Shown here one piece after another: positions 1 through 17,458 of a stretch of DNA of 64,000 nucleotides. The position numbers and the translations under genes were made by a program. How positions within the stretch are numbered: position 1 is the stretch's first letter; each line of letters opens with the position of its first letter. The notes below the pieces were generated by a model. The model was not told the origin of the DNA. It saw only the letters and a list, made by a program, of their open reading frames with translations, and did not search any database. The DNA is taken from positions 37,592 to 101,591 of the forward strand of contig NW_008707463.1 in NCBI RefSeq assembly GCF_000327385.1, in the 5' to 3' direction. Source of the DNA: Lottia gigantea. Taxonomy: Eukaryota > Mollusca > Gastropoda > Lottiidae.

Positions 1-368
1 CTTCTAAAGGGTAGCCAATCTAAAATACCCAAAATGTGGTAGCCTTAGATGTAATTTAAATATAATATTTGGGCGTCTTTGATTTTAAAAAAATTCATAT
101 GGAGGGTGATAGTATTCCATCTGTAAGAGGGTCATCTATCAAAACAAATATGTATTGTATGTCCATAAAGTGTTCTTTTTGAACAATCCAATATGGTAGC
201 TCATTAGTCTGAAGCTGAATATAATTTTTCGGTATCCTTTATCTTAAAAAAAATACCAATATGGAAGTGGACTTTTAAAACATGATTATCCATATGAGGT
301 TCAAGAAAGGTGTCTTTCTGGCGATTTCTAATAAATTTATTAACATTCATTAGCATTAATCGCCCAAG

Positions 369-581
369 ATGGCACTATACAGCAATATTAACGATGGTTT
401 CTTTGATGTTTACAGTTCCATAACGAATTCTATGGACCGAAATGAACTTTCGGGATCTCAGAATATCTTAAGCTTTCAATTTTCAAAAATCAAGGGTGTT
501 TCAAATAATATAGATAGAGCTGTGTTTAAACAGCCACGGGCACGACCAGACCACAACAATGTTGTTTTTGTTAAAAATTAA
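369..581 (+). CDS. Small ORF of unknown status (70 aa)
   Basis: An ATG in a favourable context (CCCAAGATGGC) opens a 70-codon frame ending at a normal stop. The product is polar, with no signal peptide, membrane segment or recognised domain. There is no supporting promoter or splice signal that I can point to, and frames of this length arise often by chance in DNA of this composition. It is listed only because of the start context; it could equally be a chance frame or a piece of an exon. Confidence 0.12.
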   Translation: MALYSNINDGFFDVYSSITNSMDRNELSGSQNILSFQFSKIKGVSNNIDRAVFKQPRARPDHNNVVFVKN

Positions 582-925
582 TTACCTAATTGTTTAATTA
601 GATCAAGTTAATTGTTCCAACAATTAAAAGGTGTAGACAAATCTATTGACCGTGTTATAAGTCTTTGTTTTCTCGAGTTTTCTGTTTTGAAGATACAAAT
701 AGTATTAAGTATTGCCGGAAGCGGAAGAGAAGTGTGAGTATGCTCATAATGAAGATATGAAGATTAGAATTTTATCATATAAAATCTTGTTTAAGTCTTG
801 TAATTAATGATGGTGGCCACCCTAGGGATTGTAAAGTTGGTTTTAATCTCGTAATGTACCCATACTTCAAAGGGGCCGTATCCACCCAATCTACGTTTTG
901 AGAATTGAAATGTAAGAAAAGTTGT

Positions 926-1072
926 AGATAAGATTGTAAAGGGTAATTGATGGGACGGGACAGTCCTGTAGGGTGGGGGTGTCTTTGGTTTGGGTTCTGA
1001 TATGTTCCAAAAAGTAAAGATAAGATTGTAAAAAGATTAATTAATGGGGACGAGACAGTCCTGTTGGGGAAA
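926..1072. repeat. Two-copy tandem duplication, period about 92 bp
   Basis: The block starting AGATAAGATTGTAAA and ending GGGACAGTCCTGT-like sequence occurs at about 926-975 and again at about 1018-1072 with a few substitutions. It is non-coding. Confidence 0.5.
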
Positions 1073-3671
1073 GTCGATGCCGTTGTTTCAGTTTTTAAAT
1101 GAACCAAATACTAATAGCATCCACCGCCTTTGAACATTGTCGTCTTTAAATAAATATTGTTTCACCCCGGGACCGTGCTCTAGATTTGTTTCTTATCATC
1201 CACTACCTGAAGGTTCCGTGACGTAGCTTGCATGCTCACTTCGAACAAACGTTAGTCGTGGATTCCAATCTAGGTCGGTGTGTGAAAGCCTGGTGACTTC
1301 GAACAATAATCTGTCATCCTTTTCTGTACAGAAAATCTTAGACAGATGAATGTCAAGATGTTTGGCCAAGGACAATCTGGTAGACAGGATCCTGGTGAAA
1401 CTTAAATTGTTATCCTTGTAAAATATTGTCGTTTCTTTATTTGTTTCAGTAACAGGATTAATTTTACTATGCATCGTCGGAATTTTTGGACAGTGAACAA
1501 GACCTCTTCCGGTCGACAACCAGAAATTACTTTATTGGACCTCAAACAAACGATTCGAAGAGAAATGACATACTTTGTTTTGCTCAGTTTGCTTATGAAG
1601 AATAAAATATATTCAATGGTCTTATTCTTAAAAACTGAAATTAACATGATTTTACTGTTCCAGTCATCTGATTGGTCAGTCACTAACATTGATTTTATAT
1701 ATAGCTTTATGCACCAATCAAATTACTGGTTTTTTTTTCAAATCTGGCTTTGATCTTACTTAAGTTTTCGAGAATGTTTTAATTTATATATATGTAATTG
1801 AATAAAACACCATCATTAGTTTGTGTTTATGTTTTGAACCGGACCTGAATGTGCATGAATATCATTTCACGACTGTTTAAATAATAACATAATTTTAATA
1901 TGTACCTGTTCAAAATGGAATTCATTTATTTCAGGAAACGAAAAAATTGACATTTCCAAAATAACACCGAGCAAGATTTATTAACTATCATCGTCAAGTC
2001 AGATCTTTACCACAGAAAACTCATGTGGCCCTTCGGGTCAACCGCAATCCTCTAAGTAACCCTCGATCAATTGTTTATAGTTTACTTACAGATAAACCCT
2101 GACATAATTACAGGGCTGTGACGATGATAAGCCAGATTACGACATCCGACATCCATTCTACATCCGACTTAAACGAAGCTTATATTTTTGTTTGCTGTGA
2201 ATTAAGCTTAAAATTATCTTGTAATCGGATAGAGATCTTATCATCTTCTTTCACTTTCTAAACTTTCAATAAAATAATTCCCCTCCATTTAATACTTAGT
2301 ATATTTCAACACCGCTGATGTAAGATGTTTGGTTTAACCCTATTCAACTCCATTGTCTGTTTTCTTACCAATAGTATAACACTTTAAAAACATTATATCA
2401 TGAAGATTGGGAACTACAGTTTTGATATGCGTGATCAATAGATTCCTCTTACAGACAGAGATAACTGTTTGTTATGAATTTAAAAAGTCTAAAATCGGTT
2501 TCAAAAGGTAAAATCGATAATAGTATATGTATATGAAACCCAACGATAAGGCACAAAAATATGGTTATTGTAATCGGCTGATATTACATTGTGGAGTACC
2601 GTACTGTGTTCGACCATTGACTGATAATATTTACTGCTCTTCTCAACGCCAACCTATAACCAACTTTCCTACAAAGCGAAAGTTTGTAAATACTACAATT
2701 TGATTCGATTGTACGCACGAGAATACAGCCAATCATAGACCACAGCATAAAAACTGTTAACTGTAATAATGGGTATGATTGGCTATGATTTGTGATACAA
2801 TAAAGGTGGCTAATGCAGTTAAGGTTATTAGCTTGATATTTTGAAGATGGTTCTCTTCTAACTTATACCATAGTCTCGCAGTCAAAATGTTGAACACTTA
2901 TAATTGCCCAAAATCAAACAAAGAACTATATATCGTGTGAATAAAAATGCCATATTTCTTATATATTATTGAAAAGAGAGTTGTTGTTGGTATGAAAGTG
3001 GTTATTATGCTTCAATTGCAATGTACTACTTTAGACCTGGCAAAATCCACGAAGACATTCTTAAACCATCGTCGTTTTGGCGGTTGGACTCTACTTTTGA
3101 TTCCAGGTAATACTCCCAATATCGGACCCAACTGTCAAAAATTGAAAACAGGAGTGAATATCATTTATGCTATCTGTATGATTTAACCGCTGTATCAGAT
3201 TGTTTGTTGCACCGGTTACTTCTAAGTCTAGATACAAGAATAGGCCTACACGATATTCAAAGACCGAAATATTTTCAGAAAATTTTATTTCATTTAATAA
3301 AATATAATCAATAACAATAACAAATCATCATAAATCATAACAAAATCATAACAAATTTCATATACTTATATATGCATATATTCTGTCATATGTTGTAAAC
3401 GAATGCTTAAGATATATTACACCAAAGAGCAGTAAAGTATCCTGTTTAACCACATACCACGTTACTATTGGCCAATAAATAAATTTCTTTAATGCTGTGT
3501 TTTTATAAAAGGTCAAATACAACAGTGTATATTTAAACAAATGTGCATGTTACTATCTACGCTCCTTCTACATAGCCCATGCATTTAAATTATAGAGGCA
3601 TTCAAATATATTTTGAGGAAATATTGTAAAGAGCTATGATGAGTGATTAACTATGATCCGTGTGTATTCAT

Positions 3672-3677
3672 TTTATT
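3672..3677 (-). terminator. Candidate polyadenylation signal of the PRDM-like gene
   Basis: Minus-strand AATAAA (plus-strand TTTATT) about 40 bases beyond the minus-strand stop codon at 3718-3720. Position and sequence fit a cleavage and polyadenylation signal. Further AT-rich candidates lie downstream near 3280-3300, so the site actually used is uncertain. Confidence 0.4.
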
Positions 3678-3717
3678 TAACGCAATAACTCCTTCATTGG
3701 TTATATCTATACAAGCA

Positions 3718-8624
<4,907 letters not shown>

Positions 8625-10122
8625 GATGGTGGATGGAGTAGAAAATTCTCTCAAAATTCACTTAAATTGTCATGAAAACAGTTTTGATTGTAAAAATCAC
8701 AACAAATCAACTAATCCTTGATAAGATACCATAAAGTTCTGATTTCATTTTCAAATTTTCGTCATTTTGTACGTTTTTTGCGTCGAAAACATCTTAAGAG
8801 GCGTGACGTAATTCGTAATGCTTGCGTAATGGCGCGTGACAATACAACACAATACTATTGGTTGAATAATTTGTAAAGACACGCCCACTGTACATAATTA
8901 ATCATCATTGGTCCATTCTGTCCATTCACAGAATTCAATTAATGGTCATTTAACAATTTTATTGGTTTCTTTATGAGGTAAACATCACTAAGTGAAAACA
9001 ACTCGAGCAAGTTTATGACTATAATAAAAGAGTAATGTTCCCTCAAATCTGTCGTTTTAAGGTTTTGGTGTTTCTGAATTAAATTAGAAGATTTCTGATA
9101 AATGCTATGAATATTTTTTGGTAAAGATTCTGAAATAAAATATCTAGCAATGTTCAAATAAAAGTATCGTTTTGAGTCTTTGTGTTGTTTCTGAATCAAA
9201 AATATATTGGACAGATTGAAATAACTTTGAAACTGACTAAACTTCTGCATTGTTATAGTTACGGTCATTTTATCTTCTTGTGACCTGTAATTCATTACTT
9301 GCTTAAGATACATGCAAAGAATCATACCCTACCCAATATCAAATAGATTGCCAAAATGGTGAGAATGGCCATGATTGTAGTTCTTTGGAAAGAGAAAATA
9401 TATTCACACTCGATTTTTACTTTATTGAAAGACACTGAGCAAAATTAGAAGGAAAACACAAATGATAATTTTGTTTCCTCACAACATTGTGATGATTACA
9501 TTTTACATTGGTTGATTTTAGTGTTTGTAATTTTGCTATCAGAAGTTTTTTTTAAAGAAATCTTAGTCAATTTGTATTTCTGTCAATTATTTTCATATGC
9601 TGTAGGAACTACGCGAAGTAAACATTATAGAAAATACGGTAATAATGTTATACTACAATTAGCACGTGCATAGTGTTAACTAGGTCAATAAAATTCCGGT
9701 GGTTACAGGTACCGGTGATCTGCTCCAAATTCGCACTAATAAGAGATGCTAATTAGTTTACTAATTAGTCAAAGAATGGAGAAGAATTGTTCCATTGTTG
9801 CAACAAAGATCATCGTCAACTACACAAGAACTCATCGCAGGTACTAATTACTTTCAGAGAAAATACAGGCTGAGAGCAGGTTATAATGTTGTTTCTTTTT
9901 ACGATCACGTGATGTTAATTCTAATAGCGTCTTTTAAACAATACTGATTAATACTGATAATATTAAGAAACAAGAGTTTTAAAGATATAGACTTTTTATT
10001 ATTTAAACACAACGTTTCATTACACATACAGATACTGTTCTCAAGTGATGATCTGTGAAACAGGGAACATAAATTCATTGGTGCCGTGGAAAGAATAAAC
10101 TCATACCATCAATACGGAGTCA

Positions 10123-10205
10123 CTCTTTCACCATACTGCAGCTCACATGGTGCAGTATAGTAGGACGTAAAACTCCATTCATTTCATTTCACCATACTGC
10201 AGCTT
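10123..10205 (+). repeat. SINE 3'-tail fragment with flanking short inverted repeat
   Basis: Contains GTAGGACGTAAAACTCCATT followed by CATTTCATTTC, the tail shared with the larger copies at 19.6 and 49.3 kb. It is preceded by ACCATACTGCAG and by its near-inverse CTGCAGTATGGT-like sequence, and ACCATACTGCAG recurs after the tail. Only the 3' end of the repeat is present. Confidence 0.6.
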
Positions 10206-10617
10206 CACCGTGTCAAGGTATTACAAACTTCGTCTTATACCTTGACTGCAATAGCCATTTGATTGGAGACTAAGTTCGTAATAGCTTGACAATTGTGAAA
10301 ATGACCATACTGATAAAAAAATAAATTTGATTGTGAAAGTTCTTCTCTGTGTATAATAATGTAGAGGTATATAATGTTGAAAAGAGGGAGGGGGGGGGGC
10401 TGAAACTGCATCAACAAATCCATTGTTTTCATTATGCCGTTTGTTTAGTTTTTTCGACTGAAAATTCCAATCCTTCAGTAAGCTTTTGGACTGTGAAAAT
10501 CTTTTAAGATTGTCCTGTTATTGAAAACCGGGATTGTTATTTCCTGAATCCTGACAATTTGAAGAATTAAAGGTAATTTTTGACAGTTTTAACATCCTGC
10601 TGGAAAATTTCGGAAAC

Positions 10618-10770
10618 ACTCAAGCCCCTACTACAGTGAATATAATCAGGATAAACCAATGTGAACAATTTAATCTGGATTATTTTAATCTGGTTTAAAC
10701 AAATCTCGATTCAGATGTCAAAATATAAATCTTCACACAATGTTTAAAACAAAATATTTACTTTTTAATC
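10618..10770. repeat. Dispersed repeat D, copy 1 (about 153 bp)
   Basis: Starts ACTCAAGCCCCTACTACAGT and ends near CTTTTTAATC. A second direct copy lies at 13428-13583 with a handful of substitutions and short indels, so the duplication is fairly young. No terminal inverted repeat is visible and it is non-coding. Confidence 0.75.
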
Positions 10771-11282
10771 TTTTTTTCTAATTAGCAATATTTTGATTTG
10801 ATTTGAATATTTGTTATTTTAACGACACTGATTTTAAACCGAAAATAAGAATTGTTTGTCAGGGGGTAGATTAATTAATAAAATAGAACTGGGAAAGGTT
10901 TATGGGTTTAATTTCATCTATTTCAATGTTAGATATTTCTGATTTAAAGTAAAAGCGAGAATTTCATCTTTAGAGTTCTCATTGTTTAAAAAAAAGGAGA
11001 CCACAAATCTAAAACAAAACACCATATTTAATCAAAATACAACAAGTTTACAAGAAGCAGATCAGTTTTTGAGAAAGAATATTATATTTTATAACTAATT
11101 TTCAACTTTGTTATTATCATAAATCACAAAAGATACAGAACTCGGCACTGTTGCACTTTCGGCTACCCCTCATACCGTTACGCTAAGTAATTATATGGGT
11201 ACTTGCGGATAATGGTGAAATGGCAGAGGTATTTAATTTTCGAAGAAGCAACTGTGTCAAGAACTCTGAAATATAGAATTTT

Positions 11283-11310
11283 GTAGTAGGACGTAAAACT
11301 CCATACTTGT
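11283..11310 (+). repeat. SINE 3'-tail fragment
   Basis: GTAGTAGGACGTAAAACTCC matches the tail motif of the SINE-like family seen at 19.6 and 49.3 kb. No head or body is recognisable on its 5' side. Confidence 0.5.
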
Positions 11311-11479
11311 TCTTGTAGTACTACTGAACTCTATGACAATAACAATTAGTATTAATTATCATGAATTAAAATCCTCATAAATTTCTCAAAGAGACCATTG
11401 TTTTCTGTTAAAATATTGGTTATCCTGGATAGTTTATGAGACGCGAACCGAAATGTGTTATACACCGCCTCTCGGTGTT

Positions 11480-11585
11480 CAATCAGAAATACTCAGTGTT
11501 TAACACTTAACACTTAGTGTTATTCATCAACACTTACTACCATTGTTTTATTATAATTAGTGTTAATTTAACACCGTGCTAGTGT
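11480..11585. repeat. AACACT/AGTGTT palindrome-rich patch
   Basis: Many alternating AACACT and AGTGTT words (for example AACACTTAGTGTT and AGTGTTAATTTAACAC) can fold on themselves. A similar patch lies at about 12340-12395 (ACTAGTGTTATAAAGTGTTA). It may be the remains of a foldback element; no boundary is clear. Confidence 0.35.
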
Positions 11586-12931
11586 TCTATCTGAATTTGA
11601 TTGATCTTTCCAGTCTGTAAAATTGGTTTAAAATACAGTTTGGTTTGTATTAGGAAGAATCTTGTACAAATTTGTTTTAGTTTCATGTAAGGATTAAAAA
11701 AAAAAAAAGCTAAATACTTTTAATAAAAAGATTAAATATATACCAGTTATATATTATATGGTGTCTATTTCTAACCTGAGTCATGCTAAATTACTCAGAA
11801 AGCTATTTTTCTTGGACCGAGGCATCAGATCAAAGTGTGCAAAATTCAATCTCGTCCAATTCTACACAGCATAATCTATATCAAATTATAAACATCTTAG
11901 CTGCAGATACTTTTCATGAAACCAATATTCAAGGCTGACGATTTATTTGGGTGAAATTTACCTCAACTTTAACTTAAAATATGAAAAAAGGATGAATGAC
12001 TTTTGATAAAATGCAATCAGATGAACGTGTGACCACTTCAAAATTGGAATTTATAGAGGGCAATCAAAGTGCAGTCAAATATGAGGATATGCGATATTCC
12101 TCGGAAGAAAATGTATGTATTTCAAATGTAAAGTTGAACAAAAAATTGTTTTTAAATCTAAAATATCAATACTGTTGTGCAGCTGATATTCAAATTCAAA
12201 TAATCTGAAAAATTGGATTAACCAACAAAAGAAGATATAGTTATAATCTGTTAACCAGTTTTAGAATGAATCTTTGATGTCTGATATCAGTCAGTAAGAT
12301 CACAGTTTGTAAGAAATAGTTTTCAATATGGCTACACGTTAACACCATACTAGTGTTATAAAGTGTTAATTTGGTCTAACACATTTTAACACAATTTATC
12401 ATCTACCCTTCTGTACAAATCTCTTTCAACTGACTTCTAATAATCAACTATTGTAGATTTTAATTCCTTGAAAGACAGTTGATATCAATAAGGTATTGTT
12501 TTAGAATGATTGTGGATAGAGAGATAATTTCTAGATTGAAATGTTGACCACAGATTAGATTGTCTATATTCAATTTAACCCTCGAGCCACCAGGATTATC
12601 CAGTCTTTTCCAGAAGGTCCATTCGGCACTTTGAAAATGGACAGAAATTTGTAAAGGAGGACTAAATATTATAAATGGCGACAATTATGATATGATATAC
12701 ATGTAGTTCGGCATATTCCAAGATCGAGTGAAATAAATAGAAAGGAGATTGAAGGACTGGTCCATTTTCCCCGGTTGTCAACAGTTACTCTTTAGCAAAC
12801 ATTAAATCACGTTGTCGACCTTAGTTTTACACACAAATTAACAACATCGAATATTTAGAAGTTTTCTTTTTTTTACTTGATACAAAATTGTACAATATTT
12901 TGGTATTCTAAAAATTTAACTAATGGACACT

Positions 12932-13010
12932 GCATGGCGTTGTCGATCTTTACCAGCTCAGTTAGATGCAGGACAGTAGGAAGTAAAACTACATTCATTT
13001 CATATTTTTT
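12932..13010 (+). repeat. SINE 3'-end fragment
   Basis: Matches the last ~80 bases of the family: CACTGCATGGCGTTGTCGAT, then GACAGTAGGAAGTAAAACTA and CATTCATTTCAT. The same order of pieces is seen at 49290-49372 and 39955-40045. It is 5'-truncated. Confidence 0.6.
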
Positions 13011-13427
13011 TATTTACACTTGTTGAGGCTAATGCAGCCATAGATTTGAGTTGTTATAATCATGAGATCTATTTTGGATGATTGGATTTAAACTTCCTCT
13101 AGATCAGGAGAGACAATCAATGACAAAAATTTGAATTATGGTTCCAATATTTAAACAAATTGTACTAAATGTAATTATTATAGCCTACATGTAGATAAGT
13201 TATTGAAGCTCTACCTTTGGTTTATCTATTTTTATTTTTTTTGTATTCCAGATATACTTCCATAGTCGATAGATAGAAAAATAAATTTTGTTTAAATAAT
13301 ATTTCCATAAAAAAGTACATAAATCGAAAAAGAGCGCCAATATTGAACCATTTCACGGAACAGAGTTATCTGGTTTCTTTTTGGTTCAATCAGGCCCTCT
13401 AAAAAAAATGGATTTTTTATCAATTCA

Positions 13428-13583
13428 ACTCAAGCCCCTACTACAGTGTAAATAATCAGGATAAAAACCAATGTGAACAATTTAATCTGGATTATTTTAA
13501 TCTGGTTTAAACAAATCTCGATTCAGATGTCAAAATATAAATCTTTACACAATGTTTAAAAAAAAATATTTACTTTTCAATCT
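13428..13583. repeat. Dispersed repeat D, copy 2 (about 156 bp)
   Basis: Near-identical direct copy of 10618-10770, beginning ACTCAAGCCCCTACTACAGT and ending CTTTTCAATC. Shared over its full length. Confidence 0.75.
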
Positions 13584-14160
13584 CGAAGTTAAATTAGCTA
13601 GATTTTTATTTTATTTCAGTTTAGAGGTAAACGATAATAAATCTCATATTGCTATATTATGTGCTGTTCACAAAGACAAGGATAAGCTTCTTGCCTCTGA
13701 CAAGTAATATTCAAAAAGCGGGACATGGGAGATAACTCTATATTGAAGAGTAATATTCCTTTTCCTATTGCGTTTAAAAGTCTTGGAATACAATATTTAT
13801 ATAAAAGGGTGGGGGGGGGGGGGGGGCAAACTATTTGGGCAACATGAAATGAGCCTACTATTATAACTTGAACTCTCTTGGAGCTACCTACAAGATGCAA
13901 TATATAGATACCCAGATCCAGATAAAGCCAGAGACGATCGTCGACTAGATTTCCTTGCCGCCGTGTATCACGATTATCGATTATATTTATTCATAAATTT
14001 ATATTTACAAACTAAATTGGTCAATTGAATGAATGAATTGAAATTTCATTACTGGCTATTTTTCTGGGCGGGGGGTGGTGGTTTGGGGGTAACTGTATTT
14101 AACTTTATATTCATGTATTAAATAAAGCAAGAATAAGTCATGGACTCTTCACCTTTGCTA

Positions 14161-14620
14161 TTTCTAAATACACAGAATATGGGAGATAACTCTAAAGAAG
14201 AGTGACGACCGACTCGACTAATAGAACACAGACTAGTAATTCTTTTGCCACTTGTTTCCATGTTTAATCACGAAATTCAACCTTCTTTGACTATTTCCAG
14301 AAATAAAATATGTCAGACGAAAGACTGGCCAATATTTAGTTTCTGGATAAATATTCAATATATAATGACCATGAAAATCTTGAGCTAGCTAAACTGAAAG
14401 TAGACCACTACATTCTATCAACATCCGCTTGGCTGACAATGCACACAAAACTAATATTTTTAGGATTATCCTTCCGCATGTAAATCTATTATCTTCGCAC
14501 AAAGATCTGAAAGAAAATGCAATTTCAGACATCAAATTCCAAATCTAGACATAACTTAGTCAAATATAGACATGCAAAACCCCGAAAGGGATTGGGGAAA
14601 AATAATTTCTAAGAATAACA
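14161..14620. repeat. Dispersed repeat B, copy 1
   Basis: Includes GGGAGATAACTCTA, TTTTGCCACTTGTTTCCATG and CATTCTATCAACATCCGCTT. The first half resembles 41210-41405 in the same order. The second half (GAAAGAAAATGCAATTTCAG onward) is repeated, diverged, just downstream at 14690-14905. It is non-coding and its class is unknown. Confidence 0.55.
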
Positions 14621-14689
14621 CGTACTAAATTCAGTCATTTGCCTAAAAGGCTTTATGAACGCCAATTCCAATTCATTTGCAATCTCTTG

Positions 14690-14905
14690 CAACGTTTTAC
14701 TCAAACTGGAAGTAGACCACATATCCGATTGACTGTCACTGCACACAAACCAACTATCCTTAGAATGATCATTCCGCATGCACATCTCTCGTCGTCTCAC
14801 AAAATATGAAAGAAAATGCAAATTAAGACATTAAATTCCAAATTTAGACAAAAATTAATCAAATATAGGCATGCAAAAATCCTAAAATCAGGGGGGAAAA
14901 AAGAT
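14690..14905. repeat. Diverged partial copy of repeat B
   Basis: Shares GGAAGTAGACCAC, CTGCACACAAA, CATTCCGCATG and GAAAGAAAATGCAA in the same order and orientation as 14390-14600. It represents an older local duplication of about 200 bp. Confidence 0.5.
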
Positions 14906-15789
14906 GATTTCTAAAAATAGCACAGCTTTGCATTAAATGTTTTAGTAGAGTTAGTTTAATTTTATTAATTCTATAAACATAGATTATGGGAGATAACTCT
15001 ATATAAAACAGTTAAAACGACCAGTCAGGTCGCCCAGTGGTACAACTTCAGCCACGTCGCTGAATTGGTGCAGGGGCTCAGATTTTGTAGAATTAAAGGT
15101 CCAGAAAACTCATTTCTGACAATTTTGAGGTGCTAAAAACGTATCAAAATCTATATATTTTTATATTTTTTCTTCTGAAAGGAAGAAGGTTTTGCTGGGG
15201 ACTTAATTTTCACTTGCTGGCCCGTTCTAGTCAGGGAAGGCGGAGATTATCTACAACGCGATTGAAAGTAGAAGTGAAAGTAGAATACATCTTACATTTT
15301 TATGGCCCAAGGAAGGAGAGGGGGGTGGCAATGGGAATACAACACTGACCAAAAACCGATTCAGGACATTGTGAACACCCAGTGGATCACACGAAAGAGT
15401 CGATCAAATTTGATTCAAGGGATATAAATGCAGTTATCGACTAGCACGCCAAGCCACACCAAACTAATATGAAATCTTCCCCTAATCACATCCTCGCTAA
15501 CGAGCCGTAGGGCTTCAGGTTCTCATGCAATTTTAATGGTTTAATGATCGGATTTATGCATCTGAAGAGTTATTACGATTATTTTAATTGTAACTGAGTA
15601 TGTATAGCACGGAGTTTGAGTTGGTAACACAATACTTTAAAACTAAGGGTTGTGTGTTAACGACAATACAAAATCCTTTAAATTTCATGAGAACTAGCTG
15701 CGGTTTAGCTCAACAACTACGACATTGAAATGGGGTTACACCAACACAAGGTATTAAAAATAACACTACTGCTTGAAACTTCGAAATCG

Positions 15790-17186
15790 GCCAATCCTAT
15801 GTTACAATACAAGGCCATATTACAATATCATACTGTATTACAATATATTGTACAATGCTATGCTATATCACAATGCTATGCTATATCATAATGTTATGCT
15901 ATATCACAATGTTATGTTTTATCACAATGCTACCCTATATCATAATGTTATACTTTATCACAATGCTATGCTATATCATAATGTTATGCTTTATCACAAT
16001 GCTATGCTATATCATAATGTTATGCTTTATCACAATGCTATGCTATATCATAATGTTATGTTACAATATAATGTTATGCTTTATCACAATGCTATATCAT
16101 AATGTTATGTTACAATACAATGTTATGCTATATCATAATGTTATGTTACAATACAATGTTATGCTATATCATAATGTTATGCTTTATCACAATGCTATGC
16201 TATATCATAATGTTATGCTATATCACAATGTTATGTTTTATCACAATGCTACCCTATATCATAATGTTATACTTTATCACAATGCTATGCTATATCATAA
16301 TGTTATGTTTTATCACAATGCTACCCTATATCATAATGTTATACTTTATCACAATGCTATGCTATATCATAATGTTATGCTATATCACAATGTTATGCTT
16401 TATCACAATGCTATTAAATCACAATGCTTTATTATATCACAATGCTATACCATATCGCAATGCTACGCTATATTACTGTACAACACTATACTATATCGCT
16501 ATTCTATATTACTTTACTTATGCTTTGCTATATTACTATACAATATTACAACGATATATTACTATGCTATATTACTATTCTATATTACTGTGCTATATCG
16601 CTATGCTATATTGCTATGCTATATAACTATGCTATATCATTGTGCTATATTACTATACTATACTGCTATGCTATATCGCTATGCTATATTGATATGCTTT
16701 ATTACTATGCTATATCGAAGGTGCAGCAAGTAAGACGTAAAAACTTCATTCTTTTCATTTCATTTATGCTATATCGCTATGCTATATTACTATGTTTTTT
16801 TTTACTATGCTTTATCGCTATGCTTATTACTATGCTATATTACTATGTTTGTTTACTATGCTATATCGCTATGTTTGTTTACTATGCTATATTACTATGT
16901 TTGTTTACTATGCTATATCGCTATGTTTGTTTACTATGCTATATTACTATGTTTGTTTACTATGCTATATCGCTATGTTTGTTTACTATGCTATATCGCT
17001 ATGCTTATTACTATGCTATATTACTATGTTTTTTGCTATGCTTTATCGCTATGTTATATTACTATGTTTGTTTACTATGCTTTATTGATATGCTATTTTA
17101 CTATGCTATATTGCCATGCTATATCGCTATGCTATATTACTATGCTATATTGCCATACTGTATCGCTATTTCATATTACATATTGA
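15790..17186. repeat. Composite AT-rich minisatellite (18-bp then 26-bp units)
   Basis: About 1.4 kb. From about 15855 to 16430 the array is made of 18-bp units such as CACAATGCTATGCTATAT and CATAATGTTATGCTTTAT, alternating in higher-order blocks. A looser transitional part (TATTACTATGC words) follows. From about 16845 to 17010 the unit is 26 bp, built from TACTATGCTATATCGC plus TATGTTTGTT. A SINE-tail fragment sits inside at 16719-16766. The 18-bp unit is divisible by three and free of stops in several frames, so long open frames of Met/Leu/Cys/Tyr repeats run through it. I treat those as an artefact of the repeat, not genes. Confidence 0.9.
16719..16766 (+). repeat. SINE 3'-tail fragment inside the minisatellite
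   Basis: GCAGCAAGTAAGACGTAAAA, then CTTCATTCTTTTCATTTCAT. It interrupts the array at the switch between the two unit types, so either it was inserted there or the array grew on both sides of it. Confidence 0.6.
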
Positions 17187-17189
17187 AAA

Positions 17190-17383
17190 AGATTATCCAC
17201 TACTCTGTTGCTTGTATACAGGACTTGTTCTGTAGACGCTTTTCCCATGTCATTCCACCGGCTTGCATCACAGACAATCTTTAAATACCTGAAGGCATTT
17301 TCCCAAATTGCCGGGATTGAGCCCTGGATCTTCACTTCGGGTTAGCGAGCAAGTATCTAACTCACTTCGCCACTGCGGATCAC
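17190..17383 (-). mobile_element. tRNA-derived SINE-like copy (head preserved)
   Basis: On the minus strand a box-A-like GTGGCGAAGTGAGTTAG is followed by CTTGCTCGCTAACCCGAAGT and then a box-B-like GATCCAGGGCTCAATCCC. Spacing and order are those of an internal RNA polymerase III promoter. The head wording (GTTAGA..CTTGCTCGCTAACC) matches the copy at 19.6-19.8 kb. The far end merges into the minisatellite, so its boundary is approximate. Confidence 0.6.
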
Positions 17384-17458
17384 TCTATCTTTTTGATCTG
17401 AACTGAGATGATTTTAAAAGCGATATTATCTGTGATACACCAGTAAATCATTGACATG

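Larger units (their letters stand above)
1..3717. other. Intergenic, no convincing gene
   Basis: AT-rich DNA downstream of the PRDM-like gene, which reads leftward and ends at 3718. Only short open frames are present and none shows splice-compatible extension or a recognisable domain. The first 260 bases contain two loosely similar blocks sharing an 'atataattt(t/g)...' core, and a 92-bp-period partial duplication lies at 926-1072. Nothing else is supported. Confidence 0.5.
8625..15789. other. Gene desert with scattered repeats
   Basis: About 7 kb without a supportable gene. It holds SINE-tail fragments (10123-10205, 11283-11310, 12932-13010), a pair of 150-bp direct copies (10618 and 13428), palindromic AACACT/AGTGTT-rich patches (about 11480-11585 and 12340-12395), long G runs (10390-10399; 13811-13826) and diverged related blocks at 14161-14905. 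The open frames here are short and featureless. Confidence 0.5.

Noticed and set aside
15773-17284. Long overlapping open frames (up to 292 codons) rich in Met, Leu, Cys, His and Tyr
   Set aside because: They follow the 18-bp and 26-bp repeat units in all three forward frames. Low-complexity products, no start context and no splice support mark them as artefacts of the minisatellite.
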